This document shows positions 17,104 to 25,983 of a DNA stretch of 64,000 bases, in pieces; the first letter of the stretch is position 1, and every line of letters begins with the position of its first letter. This stretch comes from Gordonia alkanivorans NBRC 16433. GTDB taxonomy: Bacteria; Actinomycetota; Actinomycetes; Mycobacteriales; Mycobacteriaceae. The translations under genes and the position numbers were made by a program. The DNA lies in contig NZ_BACI01000050.1 in NCBI RefSeq assembly GCF_000225505.1, positions 278,152 through 342,151 of the forward strand. Direction: 5' to 3'. The notes beneath the pieces were generated by a model that searched no databases, was not told the origin of the DNA, and worked only from the letters and a program-made list of their open reading frames with translations.

Positions 17104-18021
17104 GTGGACACACGACACCGATGCGGTCGGACCAGCTCCCTGTTGCGCGGTCTCGGCCTGCTCGCGGTGGCCGCGACCCTGGCGACTGGTTGCTCGAGCG
17201 ACGACGCCGCGGGCAGCCCAGGCCCGCCGCCCACATCCGCCGAGACCCAGACCGCCGACAACCGCACGGATTACGTCAACCTCGGCGACAGCTTCAGTGC
17301 GGGGACCGGCGTCCAGCCGCTGGTGGAGGACTCGCCGATCCTGTGCTTGCGCTCGTCGAAGAACTTCGCGCACATCGTTGCCGCGGAGGAAGACCTCTCG
17401 CTGACCGACGTCAGCTGCGGCGGCGCCGAGACCGCCGACTTCCGGAACGCCCAGCACGAGGGGGTGCCGCCGCAGCTCGACGCCCTGACCGCTGACGCCG
17501 ACATCGTCACGGTGATGATCGGCGGCAACGACAAGGGGACCTATGGGCGGACGATCGAGCTCTGCAGCCGAGCGGCGGACACCAATCCACTCGGCTCGCC
17601 GTGCACCGATCGGTACGGACGCTCTTTGATCGAGCCGGTCGCCACCGACATCTATCCGGCCATCCGTCAGGCGCTGCGCGACGTGAAGGCCAAGGCGCCG
17701 GACGCGAAGGTGCTGCTCGTCGGCTATCCGTGGCTGATGCCGCCGACCGTCGGCTGCTACCCCGAGATGAAGCTCGCCGTCGGCGACGCCCCCATGATCC
17801 GCGAGCTGCAGACCTCGCTCAACGAGTACGGCCGACGCGCTGCCGAGGACGAGGGTGTCCGGTTCGTGGACATGCTGCCGGTGTCGGTGGGGCACGACGC
17901 CTGCGCCGGTCCGCAACGCTGGATCGAGCCGATGACGGCGCAGGGACCCGCCCGGGTTCACCCGAACGAACGGGGCCAGGCAGCGATCGCGGAGCAGGTC
18001 CGCAAGGCGCTCGCGAACTGA
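17104..18021 (+). CDS. SGNH/GDSL-family hydrolase, predicted lipoprotein
   Basis: This 305-residue protein begins at GTG 17104 with a signal peptide ending in the lipobox LATGC, Cys30 being the predicted lipidation site, so it should be anchored on the outer face of the membrane. The SGNH blocks are visible: GDSFSAGTG (61-69) with the nucleophile Ser63, IGGNDKG for the Gly/Asn oxyanion block, and HPNERGQ near the C-terminus for the catalytic His. It matches the exported GDSL protein that lies shortly before hemL in mycobacteria. It would be an esterase or lipase of unknown substrate. Confidence 0.82.
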   Translation: MDTRHRCGRTSSLLRGLGLLAVAATLATGCSSDDAAGSPGPPPTSAETQTADNRTDYVNLGDSFSAGTGVQPLVEDSPILCLRSSKNFAHIVAAEEDLSLTDVSCGGAETADFRNAQHEGVPPQLDALTADADIVTVMIGGNDKGTYGRTIELCSRAADTNPLGSPCTDRYGRSLIEPVATDIYPAIRQALRDVKAKAPDAKVLLVGYPWLMPPTVGCYPEMKLAVGDAPMIRELQTSLNEYGRRAAEDEGVRFVDMLPVSVGHDACAGPQRWIEPMTAQGPARVHPNERGQAAIAEQVRKALAN

Positions 18022-18118
18022 CCGTCGACGGCCCCATCTGACACCCCCGCGTGACCCGGAGCACCCTCTCACCAGCGGCGATTTGGGTCACCCGGTGCCA
18101 TTTGGAACACTGTAGGCC

Positions 18119-19468
18119 GTGACCCCTTCCGTTGACGGCCCCATCGTCGAGCATTCCGACTCCTCCGCGGCGCTGTTCGCCCGCGCCGCCGAGGCCATCC
18201 CGGGCGGCGTCAACTCTCCGGTCCGTGCCTTCTCTGCGGTCGGCGGGACCCCGCGCTTCATCTCCAGTGCCCAGGGCTGCCGCCTGACCGATGCCGACGG
18301 CAACACCTACGTCGACCTCGTCAGCTCGTGGGGACCGATGATCCTCGGCCACGCGCATCCGGCCGTCGTCGAAGCCGTGCAGCGTGCGGCGACCAGCGGT
18401 TTGTCGTTCGGCGCGCCCACCGAGGCCGAGATCGAACTGGCCGAGGAGATCATCGGCCGCGTCGATCCGGTCCAGCGTGTGCGCCTGGTGAACTCGGGTA
18501 CCGAGGCCACGATGTCGGCGATCCGGCTCGCCCGCGGATTCACCGGTCGTTCCAAGATCATCAAGTTCGCCGGCTGCTACCACGGTCACGTCGACGCCCT
18601 GCTCGCCGCCGCCGGTTCGGGTCTGGCGACGCTCGGTCTGCCGACGAGCCCGGGCGTCACCGGTGCGTCGGCCCACGACACCCTGGTTCTGCCCTACAAC
18701 GACCTGAAGGCCGTCGCGAAGGCATTCGAGGAGCACGGCCACGACATCGCCGCGGTCATCACCGAGGCGGCCGCCGGCAACATGGGCGCGATCGCGCCGC
18801 ACGCGGGCTTCAACGCCGGTCTCCGCGAGGTCACCCGCCGCCACGGCGCTCTGCTGATCATGGACGAGGTCATGACCGGCTTCCGGGTGAGCCCGAGCGG
18901 GTGGTACGGCCTCGAAGGAGTCGCGGGCGACCTCTACACCTTCGGCAAGGTCATGAGCGGCGGCCTGCCCGCCGCCGCCTTCGGTGGTCGAGCCGACGTC
19001 ATGGAGCGCCTCGCGCCGACCGGCCCGGTCTACCAGGCGGGCACCCTGTCGGGGAACCCGGTCGCGGTGGCCGCCGGCCTCGCCACCCTGCGTCACGCCG
19101 ACCACGAGGTCTACAACAAGCTCGACGCCAACGCCGACCGTCTCGCCGGACTGCTCACGGAGTCGCTAGCCGCAGCCGGTGTCAGCCACCGCGTGCAGAA
19201 GGCGGGCAACCTCCTGAGTGTGTTCTTCACTACCGACCCGGAGATCCCGATCGTCGACTACGCGGGGGTGAATGCGACGCAGACCTGGCGATTCGCCCCG
19301 TTCTTCCACGCGCTGCTCGAACGCGGGGTGTACGCACCGCCGAGCGCCTTCGAGGCCTGGTTTGTGTCCGCCGCACTCGACGAGGATGCTTTCTCGCAGA
19401 TCGCCGACGCGCTGCCCGCGGCAGCGCAAGCAGCCGCTACCGCAGCCACCCCGGGGGACAACGCCTGA
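18119..19468 (+). CDS. hemL: Glutamate-1-semialdehyde 2,1-aminomutase
   Basis: HemL converts glutamate-1-semialdehyde to 5-aminolevulinate, the precursor of haem and other tetrapyrroles, using pyridoxal phosphate. The 449-residue protein starts at GTG 18119 and has the class-III aminotransferase features: VNSGTEATM for phosphate binding, the active-site lysine K277 in TFGKVMSGG, the [10 protein letters not shown] block and the [13 protein letters not shown] loop. It opens a run of six genes with close spacing that ends in cytochrome c assembly, so haem synthesis and haem attachment are together, as in M. tuberculosis (Rv0524-Rv0529). Confidence 0.96.
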   Translation: MTPSVDGPIVEHSDSSAALFARAAEAIPGGVNSPVRAFSAVGGTPRFISSAQGCRLTDADGNTYVDLVSSWGPMILGHAHPAVVEAVQRAATSGLSFGAPTEAEIELAEEIIGRVDPVQRVRLVNSGTEATMSAIRLARGFTGRSKIIKFAGCYHGHVDALLAAAGSGLATLGLPTSPGVTGASAHDTLVLPYNDLKAVAKAFEEHGHDIAAVITEAAAGNMGAIAPHAGFNAGLREVTRRHGALLIMDEVMTGFRVSPSGWYGLEGVAGDLYTFGKVMSGGLPAAAFGGRADVMERLAPTGPVYQAGTLSGNPVAVAAGLATLRHADHEVYNKLDANADRLAGLLTESLAAAGVSHRVQKAGNLLSVFFTTDPEIPIVDYAGVNATQTWRFAPFFHALLERGVYAPPSAFEAWFVSAALDEDAFSQIADALPAAAQAAATAATPGDNA

Positions 19469-20094
19469 TGCACACGATCGTCCACATGATGCGCCACGGA
19501 GAGGTCGACAACCCGGAGGGCATCCTCTACGGCCGACTCCCCGGTTTCCGGCTCTCCGGCACCGGCCGCTCGCAGGCGCAGACGGTCGCCGACGCCCTCG
19601 CCGACCACGACGTCAGGGCCGTCTTCGCCTCGCCGCTGCAGCGTGCGCAGGAGACCGCGACCCCGATCGCGGCCGCCCACGGGCTGTCCATCCAGACCAA
19701 CGACGACCTCATCGAGGCCGACAACGTCTTCGAGGGCCTCAAGGTCTCCGTCGGCGACGGCGCGCTGAGCAAGCCGCGGCACTGGCCCAAGCTGCGTGAC
19801 CCCTTCACCCCGTCGTGGGGCGAGCCGTACATTCAGCTGGCCCACCGCATGCTGGCCGCGGCCAACAAGGCCCGCGACGCCGCACGCGGCCACGAGGCCA
19901 TCTGCGTCAGCCATCAGCTGCCCGTCTACACGCTGCGTCGGTTCCTCGAAGGTCAGCGCCTCTGGCACGACCCGCGTCGGCGGCAGTGCTCGCTGGCCTC
20001 GCTGACCAGCCTGATCTACGACGACGACGCCCTCGTCGACATCATCTACTCCGAGCCGGCCGGTGCATCCGACCCGCTGGCCACCGGTGCGTGA
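19468..20094 (+). CDS. Histidine phosphatase (phosphoglycerate mutase) family protein
   Basis: The ATG overlaps the hemL stop by one base (TGATG), so translation is coupled. The 208-residue protein has the phosphohistidine motif MMRHGEVDNP with catalytic His at residue 10, the SPLQRAQETA arginine block and the second histidine in ICVSHQLPVY. It is the counterpart of Rv0525, whose substrate is not established; the cytosolic phosphatase fold is clear. The gene neighbourhood suggests a role tied to haem or cytochrome maturation, but this is only position-based. Confidence 0.85.
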   Translation: MHTIVHMMRHGEVDNPEGILYGRLPGFRLSGTGRSQAQTVADALADHDVRAVFASPLQRAQETATPIAAAHGLSIQTNDDLIEADNVFEGLKVSVGDGALSKPRHWPKLRDPFTPSWGEPYIQLAHRMLAAANKARDAARGHEAICVSHQLPVYTLRRFLEGQRLWHDPRRRQCSLASLTSLIYDDDALVDIIYSEPAGASDPLATGA

Positions 20095-20113
20095 AGCCAG
20101 AGGTAGAGAAGCA

Positions 20114-20707
20114 GTGCGCAAGTTCCTCCTGCCGGCAGTGCTGTCGGCCCTGATCCTGCTGATCAGCGGCTGCAGCACCGGTGACGACGCGGTGGCACAG
20201 GGGAACACCTTCCAGTTCGTGTCGCCCGGCGGGCAGACGGTCATCACCTACGAACCGGCCGACCGCAAACCGATCGCCGGCCTCGAGGGCGAGGACCTCG
20301 TGAGCGGGCAGCCGCTGTCGCTGTCCGACGCGAGGTTCGCCGACAAGGTCGTGGTCATCAACGTCTGGGGTTCGTGGTGCGGGCCCTGCCGTGGCGAGGC
20401 CGACGACCTCGAGCGCGTCTACGAGGACAACCGTGACAACGGAGTCGAGTTCCTCGGCATCAACCTGCGCGACGACCGGAACTCCGCGAAGGACTTCGTG
20501 ATCGACCGCAAGGTCGGGTTCCCGTCCATCTACGACTTCCCGGGCCTGTCCCTGGCGGCACTGACCACCCCGACCTCGGTGGTCCCGACGACGATCGTCC
20601 TCGACCGTCAGCACCGGCCGGCCGCGGTCTTCCTCAAGGCCGTCTCCGACAAGGAACTCGACGAGGTCGTCAAGCGGGTCGCCGCGGAACCCACGGGTGC
20701 CGCCTGA
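20114..20707 (+). CDS. resA: ResA/TlpA-like thiol-disulfide lipoprotein for cytochrome c maturation
   Basis: This 197-residue protein starts at GTG 20114. A lipobox LISGC places lipid on Cys20, and a TlpA-type thioredoxin domain follows with the redox motif WCGPC at residues 88-92. ResA-type proteins reduce the CXXCH haem-binding cysteines of apocytochrome c outside the membrane, taking electrons from CcdA, which is encoded by the next gene. Its stop overlaps the ccdA start by one base. The order matches Rv0526-Rv0529. Confidence 0.9.
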   Translation: MRKFLLPAVLSALILLISGCSTGDDAVAQGNTFQFVSPGGQTVITYEPADRKPIAGLEGEDLVSGQPLSLSDARFADKVVVINVWGSWCGPCRGEADDLERVYEDNRDNGVEFLGINLRDDRNSAKDFVIDRKVGFPSIYDFPGLSLAALTTPTSVVPTTIVLDRQHRPAAVFLKAVSDKELDEVVKRVAAEPTGAA

Positions 20708-21537
20708 TGTCCCAGCCCACCACGGCCGACCTGACGACGACCGTCCTCGCCTCGTCGATCGGCGACACCTTCGCCGACACGGTGACCAGCGGCCCGCTCC
20801 TACTCGCCCTCGCGGCATGTCTGCTGGCCGGTCTCGTCTCGTTCGCGTCGCCGTGCGTGGTGCCGCTCGTCCCCGGTTATCTGTCGTATCTCGCGGGACT
20901 CGTCGGCGCCGAGGCGCCCGCGGTGAAGGCGGGCGAGGGAGCCAAGACCGGACGCTCACGGGTCGCGCTCGCCGCCGGCCTGTTCGTACTCGGTTTCACC
21001 GTCGTGTTCGTCGCTGCCACCGCGACGGTGCTGGGGGTCACCAGCACGTTCGTCCTCAATCGTGAACTGCTGCAACGTATCGGCGGCGTCGTCACCATCG
21101 CCATGGGCCTGGTGTTCATCGGCCTCATCCCGGCCCTGCAGCGTGAGGTCCGCTTCGAGCCGGTGCGCGTCTCCAACATCGTCGGCGCCCCGCTGCTCGG
21201 CGCGGTCTTCGCGCTCGGCTGGACGCCGTGCCTCGGACCGACGCTGGCCTCGGTCATCGCGACCGTCAGCGGCACCGAGGGTGCGACCGCGGCCAAGGGC
21301 GTGACCCTCATCGTCGCGTACTGCCTGGGCCTCGGCCTGCCGTTCGTCGTGCTGGCATTCTCCTCGGCGTGGGCCCTGCGCAGCCTCGGCTGGCTGCGCC
21401 GCAACGCCCGGACCATCCAGATCATCGGTGGCGTCCTCCTCATCGGCGTGGGCGTCGCACTGCTGACCGGCTGGTGGGACCAGTTCATCGTCTGGGTCCA
21501 GGTCCGCTTCGTCACCGACACCCAACTACCGATCTGA
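20707..21537 (+). CDS. ccdA: Cytochrome c biogenesis thiol transporter CcdA
   Basis: This 276-residue membrane protein carries electrons from cytosolic thioredoxin across the membrane to ResA. Six or more hydrophobic segments are visible. The two redox cysteines lie in the family positions: Cys50 in SFASPCVVPLVPG and Cys175 in GWTPCLGPTL. Start ATG overlaps the stop of the ResA-like gene. The length is typical for short CcdA rather than full DsbD. Confidence 0.95.
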   Translation: MSQPTTADLTTTVLASSIGDTFADTVTSGPLLLALAACLLAGLVSFASPCVVPLVPGYLSYLAGLVGAEAPAVKAGEGAKTGRSRVALAAGLFVLGFTVVFVAATATVLGVTSTFVLNRELLQRIGGVVTIAMGLVFIGLIPALQREVRFEPVRVSNIVGAPLLGAVFALGWTPCLGPTLASVIATVSGTEGATAAKGVTLIVAYCLGLGLPFVVLAFSSAWALRSLGWLRRNARTIQIIGGVLLIGVGVALLTGWWDQFIVWVQVRFVTDTQLPI

Positions 21538-21550
21538 GCGTGTTGCAGCC

Positions 21551-23278
21551 ATGACCGACGTCTCCGACCGTCCCCAGGTGGACACCCCCGAACCCGGCGC
21601 GCCCAAGCCGCACTGGGCCCGACGCCGGGTGCTCTGGCCGCTGCGCAACCTGTGGCGTTCGCTGACCTCGATGCGCACCGCCCTGCTGCTGCTCTTCCTG
21701 CTGGCACTCGCGGCGATCCCCGGAGCGCTCCTCCCGCAGCGCGAGCTGAACGAGACCAAGACGCTCGAGTACATCGCCGAACGCGGCACGCTCGGCACCT
21801 GGATGGACCGGCTGCAGCTGTTCGACGTCTTCTCCAGCGTCTGGTTCACCGCCATCTACGTGCTGCTGTTCGTCTCGCTGGTCGGCTGCCTCACGCCGCG
21901 GATGATCGAGCACTTCCACAGCCTGCGTGCCAAACCCGTTGCCACGCCGCGCAATCTGTCGCGGCTCCCGCGGCACGTCACCCACACCGTCGACGGCACC
22001 CCCGACGAGATCGCCGACCGCATCAACGGCCGGCTCCGCGGCTGGCGGCGCGAGGTCGTCGTCCGCGAACCGTCCAAGGCCTACCCCGACGGCTGCGTCG
22101 AGGTGTCCGCGGAGAAGGGTTACCTGCGGGAGTTCGGCAACCTGGTCTTCCACTTCGCGCTGCTCGCGCTGCTGGTGTCGATCGCGGCCGGAAAGATGTT
22201 CGGCTACGAGGGCACGCGAATCCTCGTCGCCGACGGCGAGCAGGGCATGTGCAACACCTCGACCGCCGTCTACGACTCCTTCCGCGCCGGCAACCTCGTC
22301 GACGGCACCGACCTGTCGCCGTTCTGCTTCCGCGTCGACGACTTCTCGGCGACCTTCCTGCCCAGCGGGCAGCCCGACATGTACGACGCGACGATCCGCT
22401 ACGCGGAGGGAACCAAGGTCGGCTCCCCGGACACCTGGACCAGCACCTCGGTCCGCGTGAACGAACCGCTGCGCGTCGCCGGCGACCGTGTCTACGTGCT
22501 GGGCAACGGCTTCGCCCCGACTTTCACCGTGACCTTCCCCAACGGGGAGAAGCGCACCCAGACCGTCCCGTTCGTCCCGGACGAACTGCAGACGATGCTG
22601 TCCTCGGGTGCGGTGCGCTACGACACCCCGGCCGGTCTCTATCCCGACGCCGACGAGCGACGGAAGAACCAGATCGCGCTCGAGGGCCTGTTCGCGCCGA
22701 CCGCGCTCTACCACGGGACCCTGCTGACGTCGCTGTCTCCCGAGCCCGACGACCCGGCCGTCGCGATCCGCGTCTACAAGGGCGACACCGGTCTCGACAC
22801 CGGCAAACCGCAGAACGTCTACTCCCTCGACCAGGACCTCGTCGAGCAGGGCCGCCTCCAGCGGCAGGCACAGGTGAACCTGAGCATCGGCCAGAGCCAC
22901 ACCACCGCCGACGGCACCACCGTCACCTTCGACGGATACAAGCGGTGGGTGTCGGTGCAGGTCTCCCACGACCCGGCACAGATCTGGGTGCTGGTCAGCT
23001 CGATCGTGATGCTCGGCGGGCTTCTGATCTCGCTGCTGATCCGCCGCCGTCGCATCTGGGCGCGGCTCGTCCCGGCACCGGTCACCACCGGGCAGGACGG
23101 CAGTCGAAACCCGGCCGGCTCCGAACCGCTCGATGGAAAACGACGTACTGTAGTAGAGATTGCCGGTCTGGCCCGTACCGATCAGGCCGGCTGGGGTGAA
23201 GGGTTCGAAGATCAGGCGGCGGCACTCGTCGTCGACGACGACGCAAACACCTCGCGGCGCACGACCCGGCGGCTCTAG
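21551..23278 (+). CDS. resB: System II cytochrome c synthetase subunit ResB
   Basis: This 575-residue protein is one half of the ResB-CcsA complex that brings haem to the outer face and joins it to apocytochrome c. It shows a first hydrophobic segment around residues 40-62 (ending AIPGALLPQR), a second (residues 97-113, VWFTAIYVLLFVSLVGC), a third (LVFHFALLALLVSIAAG), a large extracytoplasmic domain, and a last segment (IWVLVSSIVMLGGLLISLLI) before a charged cytosolic tail of about 80 residues. The tail is rather long and Asp/Arg-rich. It lies 13 bases after ccdA. Confidence 0.94.
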   Translation: MTDVSDRPQVDTPEPGAPKPHWARRRVLWPLRNLWRSLTSMRTALLLLFLLALAAIPGALLPQRELNETKTLEYIAERGTLGTWMDRLQLFDVFSSVWFTAIYVLLFVSLVGCLTPRMIEHFHSLRAKPVATPRNLSRLPRHVTHTVDGTPDEIADRINGRLRGWRREVVVREPSKAYPDGCVEVSAEKGYLREFGNLVFHFALLALLVSIAAGKMFGYEGTRILVADGEQGMCNTSTAVYDSFRAGNLVDGTDLSPFCFRVDDFSATFLPSGQPDMYDATIRYAEGTKVGSPDTWTSTSVRVNEPLRVAGDRVYVLGNGFAPTFTVTFPNGEKRTQTVPFVPDELQTMLSSGAVRYDTPAGLYPDADERRKNQIALEGLFAPTALYHGTLLTSLSPEPDDPAVAIRVYKGDTGLDTGKPQNVYSLDQDLVEQGRLQRQAQVNLSIGQSHTTADGTTVTFDGYKRWVSVQVSHDPAQIWVLVSSIVMLGGLLISLLIRRRRIWARLVPAPVTTGQDGSRNPAGSEPLDGKRRTVVEIAGLARTDQAGWGEGFEDQAAALVVDDDANTSRRTTRRL

Positions 23279-23299
23279 CCTCCGGCGAAAGGAACCTTG

Positions 23300-24319
23300 A
23301 TGAACAACGGCACCGCTCAGGTGGACGAGACGCTGGCTCGCTACTCCGACCTGTTGTACGGCACCGCGATCACCGTGTACGTGGTGGCGGCTTTCTTGTT
23401 CTTCGGAGCGCTGGCGGCGGTTCGCGGCCGCAAGCTCGAGGAGCGGGAACTCGTCGCCGCCGGTTCCGCTGCATCGGGTACGGACGCTGTGCGCGTGCCC
23501 GGCCGTGTCGCGGGTCCCCCGAAGCGGACGTTGGGAGACAAGCTCGGCAACATGGGCCTGCCGGTCGTGTATGTCGGCCTGATCGCCCACCTCGCGTCGA
23601 TTGTCCTGCGCGCCATCGCCACCGATCGCGCCCCGTGGGGCAACATGTACGAGTTCGTCTCGATGACGTGCGCGGCCGGCGTGCTCGCGGCGCTGATCAT
23701 CCTGCGCAAACCCGAACACCGCGCGCTGCTGTCGTTCGTGCTGCTGCCGGTCATCCTGCTGATGTTCATCGCCGGTCGCTGGCTCTACACCCAGGCCGCC
23801 CCGGTGGTCCCGGCGCTCAAGTCGTACTGGCTGACCGTGCACGTGTCGATCATCTCGGTGTCCTCCGGCATCCTCATGGTCTCGGGTGTCGCCAGCATCC
23901 TGTATTTGATGAAGATGCGCTGGGCGTCGAACCCCGCCGACAACGCGGCTTCCACCGCTCGCCCGGGACTGGGGGGCGCGCTGCGTCGCATCGTCGACCA
24001 CATCCCGGCGGCCGAGAGCCTGGACCGCCTCGCCTACAAGACCGTTGTCGTCGGCTTCCCGCTCTTCGGCCTCGGCGTGATCTGCGGAGCCATCTGGGCC
24101 GAGGCAGCGTGGGGACGCTTCTGGGGCTGGGACCCCAAGGAGACGGTGTCGTTCATCGCGTGGGTGATCTACGCGGCCTATCTGCACGCCCGCGCAACCG
24201 CAGGCTGGCGCAACACCGCCGCGGCCTGGATCAACGTCGCCGGCTTCGTCGCGATGCTGTTCAACCTGTTCATCATCAACCTGGTCGTCTCGGGCCTGCA
24301 CTCGTACGCAGGCCTCTGA
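23300..24319 (+). CDS. ccsA: System II cytochrome c synthetase subunit CcsA (CcsB)
   Basis: This 339-residue polytopic protein holds the haem-handling WWD domain: WGRFWGWDPKETVSFIAW, with flanking histidines in transmembrane segments (LTVHVSIISVSSG and LHSYAG near the end). It works with ResB to attach haem to cytochromes c. I choose ATG 23300 because AAAGGAA lies at 23288-23294; a TTG directly before it would add one residue. The stop is 4 bases from the end of the convergent XRE gene, so the two transcripts meet here with no room for a terminator between the genes. Confidence 0.94.
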   Translation: MNNGTAQVDETLARYSDLLYGTAITVYVVAAFLFFGALAAVRGRKLEERELVAAGSAASGTDAVRVPGRVAGPPKRTLGDKLGNMGLPVVYVGLIAHLASIVLRAIATDRAPWGNMYEFVSMTCAAGVLAALIILRKPEHRALLSFVLLPVILLMFIAGRWLYTQAAPVVPALKSYWLTVHVSIISVSSGILMVSGVASILYLMKMRWASNPADNAASTARPGLGGALRRIVDHIPAAESLDRLAYKTVVVGFPLFGLGVICGAIWAEAAWGRFWGWDPKETVSFIAWVIYAAYLHARATAGWRNTAAAWINVAGFVAMLFNLFIINLVVSGLHSYAGL

Positions 24320-24323
24320 GCCG

Positions 24324-24842
24324 TCAGGCGTCGGGCTCCGGGGTCTCGGCCTGCTTCGCCAGAGCCTGTGACTTCACGAGTTTCAGCAGATCGATGAGGG
24401 CATCGATCGTGTCCGGGCACAGTGAACCGAGGTCGATCCCGGCCAGGTGGCTGCCGGTGACCTCGAGCATCTCGACATAGTTCTGCTGCTGTCTGACGCG
24501 CTCGAGGTCCTCGTCGGGATTGGAGAGGAAATAAGTGACGCTCACGTCGAAGGCACGGGAGATGGCTTCGACGGTGCGGAACGACGGAGTACGAGCTTTG
24601 CCGGTGCGGAGCTGCGAGATGTACGCATCCGACAGCGAGTACCCCAAGCGGTTCGCTTTCTCGGCGATCTTCTTGCCGGTGTAGCGGATCCCGTTCTCGT
24701 CACGGCTGTGCTCGAACAGGTGACCGATCTTGTCTGCGAAGCTCAGGTCGTCATCGGTCGACGCCCCTTGCGGAGATCGTCCCGGGTTCAACGGCGCCTT
24801 CTCTCGGATCATCCATCGTGGAGTCGATGATGAGAAGGACAT
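24324..24842 (-). CDS. XRE-family DNA-binding regulator (EspR/SigE-independent type, unnamed)
   Basis: This 172-residue protein has a variable first 35 residues, then a helix-turn-helix of the XRE type (about 40-105: KKIAEKANRLGYSLSDAYISQLRTGKARTPSFRTVEAISRAF region), followed by a helical C-terminal domain. The long first helix with its insert before the recognition helix is like that of the nucleoid protein EspR of M. tuberculosis, but the overall match is loose. It is probably a dimeric regulator. A near-palindrome TACCCCTGGGTA sits 6-17 bases before the start codon, where it could be its own operator. Confidence 0.75.
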   Translation of the reverse strand: MSFSSSTPRWMIREKAPLNPGRSPQGASTDDDLSFADKIGHLFEHSRDENGIRYTGKKIAEKANRLGYSLSDAYISQLRTGKARTPSFRTVEAISRAFDVSVTYFLSNPDEDLERVRQQQNYVEMLEVTGSHLAGIDLGSLCPDTIDALIDLLKLVKSQALAKQAETPEPDA

Positions 24843-24847
24843 TACCC

Positions 24848-24859
24848 TACCCCTGGGTA
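24848..24859. promoter_or_regulatory. Inverted repeat at the start of the XRE gene
   Basis: TACCC-CT-GGGTA is a perfect inverted repeat with a 2-base centre, placed over the ribosome binding region of the leftward XRE gene. TACCC/GGGTA half-sites are also typical of copper-responsive CsoR/RicR operators, but the spacing here differs from theirs. Autoregulation is the simpler reading. Confidence 0.3.
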
Positions 24860-24929
24860 TGTTCCGGCAAGGCTTTCTGAATCTCGTCTCAGGTTTTTGT
24901 ATATGACGCGGTTCAGCAGATGGCTGACG

Positions 24930-25148
24930 TCAGAGGTCGTCAGCTTCTCCGCCGTTGGTGTCACGGGTGCGATTGTCGAGGTCACGAAGAAAGTCGGGGT
25001 CGTCGTCGGGGCCGACCGGCCCTCTGGAGCGACGCCGTTGACCGCCGGACGGGGAGGCGCTGCCGCCGCCGTCGGGTTGCGGACCGAACGCACGCCACAT
25101 CAGGAAACCGATGGCGAGCAGACCGAGAACGGCGAACAGATAAGTCAT
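24930..25148 (-). CDS. Small single-pass membrane protein, conserved hypothetical
   Basis: This 72-residue protein has one N-terminal hydrophobic segment (TYLFAVLGLLAIGFLMW, residues 2-18) and a polar tail rich in Gly, Arg and Asp. The tail probably faces the cytosol. No function can be given. The ATG has GGAGG a few bases upstream. Short proteins of this layout are common next to small regulators in actinobacteria, and the codon use is like that of neighbours. Confidence 0.6.
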   Translation of the reverse strand: MTYLFAVLGLLAIGFLMWRAFGPQPDGGGSASPSGGQRRRSRGPVGPDDDPDFLRDLDNRTRDTNGGEADDL

Positions 25149-25221
25149 GGCAACCTCCCGTCAACCAGGGTACGTCAGTTCGTCTGGCAGCCGGTTGAGG
25201 TCGCTCGATGGGCCGGCCCGA

Positions 25222-25443
25222 CTAGTGGGTGCGACGGTTCAGGAGTGCGACCACGTCCTCTTCGCGGAAGCGTCGATGGCCGCCCGGGGTGCGGATGGAG
25301 CCGAGGATGCCCGAGCTGGCCCAGCGTGCGACGGTTTTGGGATTCACATTGAACATCGCCGCCACCTGGCCGGGGGTCAGGGTGTGCTGGCTGGCGAGTC
25401 CCGGGGTGATGTAGGTGGACGCGGTTGTTTCGATGCTGGTCAC
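25222..25443 (-). CDS. BldC-like MerR-type helix-turn-helix protein
   Basis: This 73-residue DNA-binding protein is almost entirely a winged helix of the BldC/excisionase type: LTPGQVAAMFNVNPKTVARW, then SIRTPGGHRRFREEDVVALL. BldC in Streptomyces binds direct repeats and delays development; homologues occur in all mycobacteria. I choose GTG 25443 (MTSIETT) because GGGGGA lies five bases upstream; a longer open frame to 25482 lacks such a site. It seems monocistronic. Confidence 0.85.
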   Translation of the reverse strand: MTSIETTASTYITPGLASQHTLTPGQVAAMFNVNPKTVARWASSGILGSIRTPGGHRRFREEDVVALLNRRTH

Positions 25444-25631
25444 GTTTCCCCCTGAAACGATGGTGCCCTGTCGGTGCGCCACGGTTTGGCGAATCGGCCC
25501 GGCACGTGATGGACGCGTGTTTCATGAATACACGCAAATCGCCCAGGTACTCGAACCGTCAGCCGCAGGTAAAGAGCGTGCAAAGGCCCTCGACGTGCAG
25601 GTCTTCGAGGGGTGCCAAGTACTCTGAGGTG

Positions 25632-25958
25632 GTGAGTGAAGCGCAAGACCCTGCCCCCGGTACACCTACGCCAAGCGGCCGCCCCGCGGCCCTGGCGGTC
25701 GCCCTGTTCGGTTACACGGTCGCGCGCATGCTGCTCGTCGTGGTCATCGCCGCGGTCATCCTCTTCGGCGGAAAGCTCGTCGGTGTCGACGTGCCGTTCC
25801 TCGTGGCCGCCGTCTTCGGCGTGCTGATCGCGCTCCCGCTTGGCATGTACCTGTTCAAGTCGCTCAGGCTGAAGGTCAACGGCGAGATCGCCGCGATCGA
25901 GGCCGATCGTCGGGCCCGCCACGACGACCTCCAGTCGCGCCTGCGCGGGGACAAGTGA
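25632..25958 (+). CDS. DUF4229 family membrane protein
   Basis: This 108-residue protein starts at GTG 25632 (or GTG 25629). It has a short polar N-terminus, two hydrophobic segments ([19 protein letters not shown] and [24 protein letters not shown] regions) and a charged C-terminal tail. The DUF4229 pattern is seen in many actinobacteria; the function is not known. It lies 25 bases before the cysteine desulfhydrase gene and may share its transcript. Confidence 0.65.
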   Translation: MSEAQDPAPGTPTPSGRPAALAVALFGYTVARMLLVVVIAAVILFGGKLVGVDVPFLVAAVFGVLIALPLGMYLFKSLRLKVNGEIAAIEADRRARHDDLQSRLRGDK

Positions 25959-25983
25959 GGTCGTTCCGAACGGGGCGTCCCGC

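Noticed and set aside
21512..24301. 929-codon open frame on the minus strand
   Set aside because: It lies exactly opposite ccdA, resB and ccsA, whose products are clear; its translation is Arg/Asp/Gly/His-rich with no family, which is typical of the frame opposite high-GC genes.
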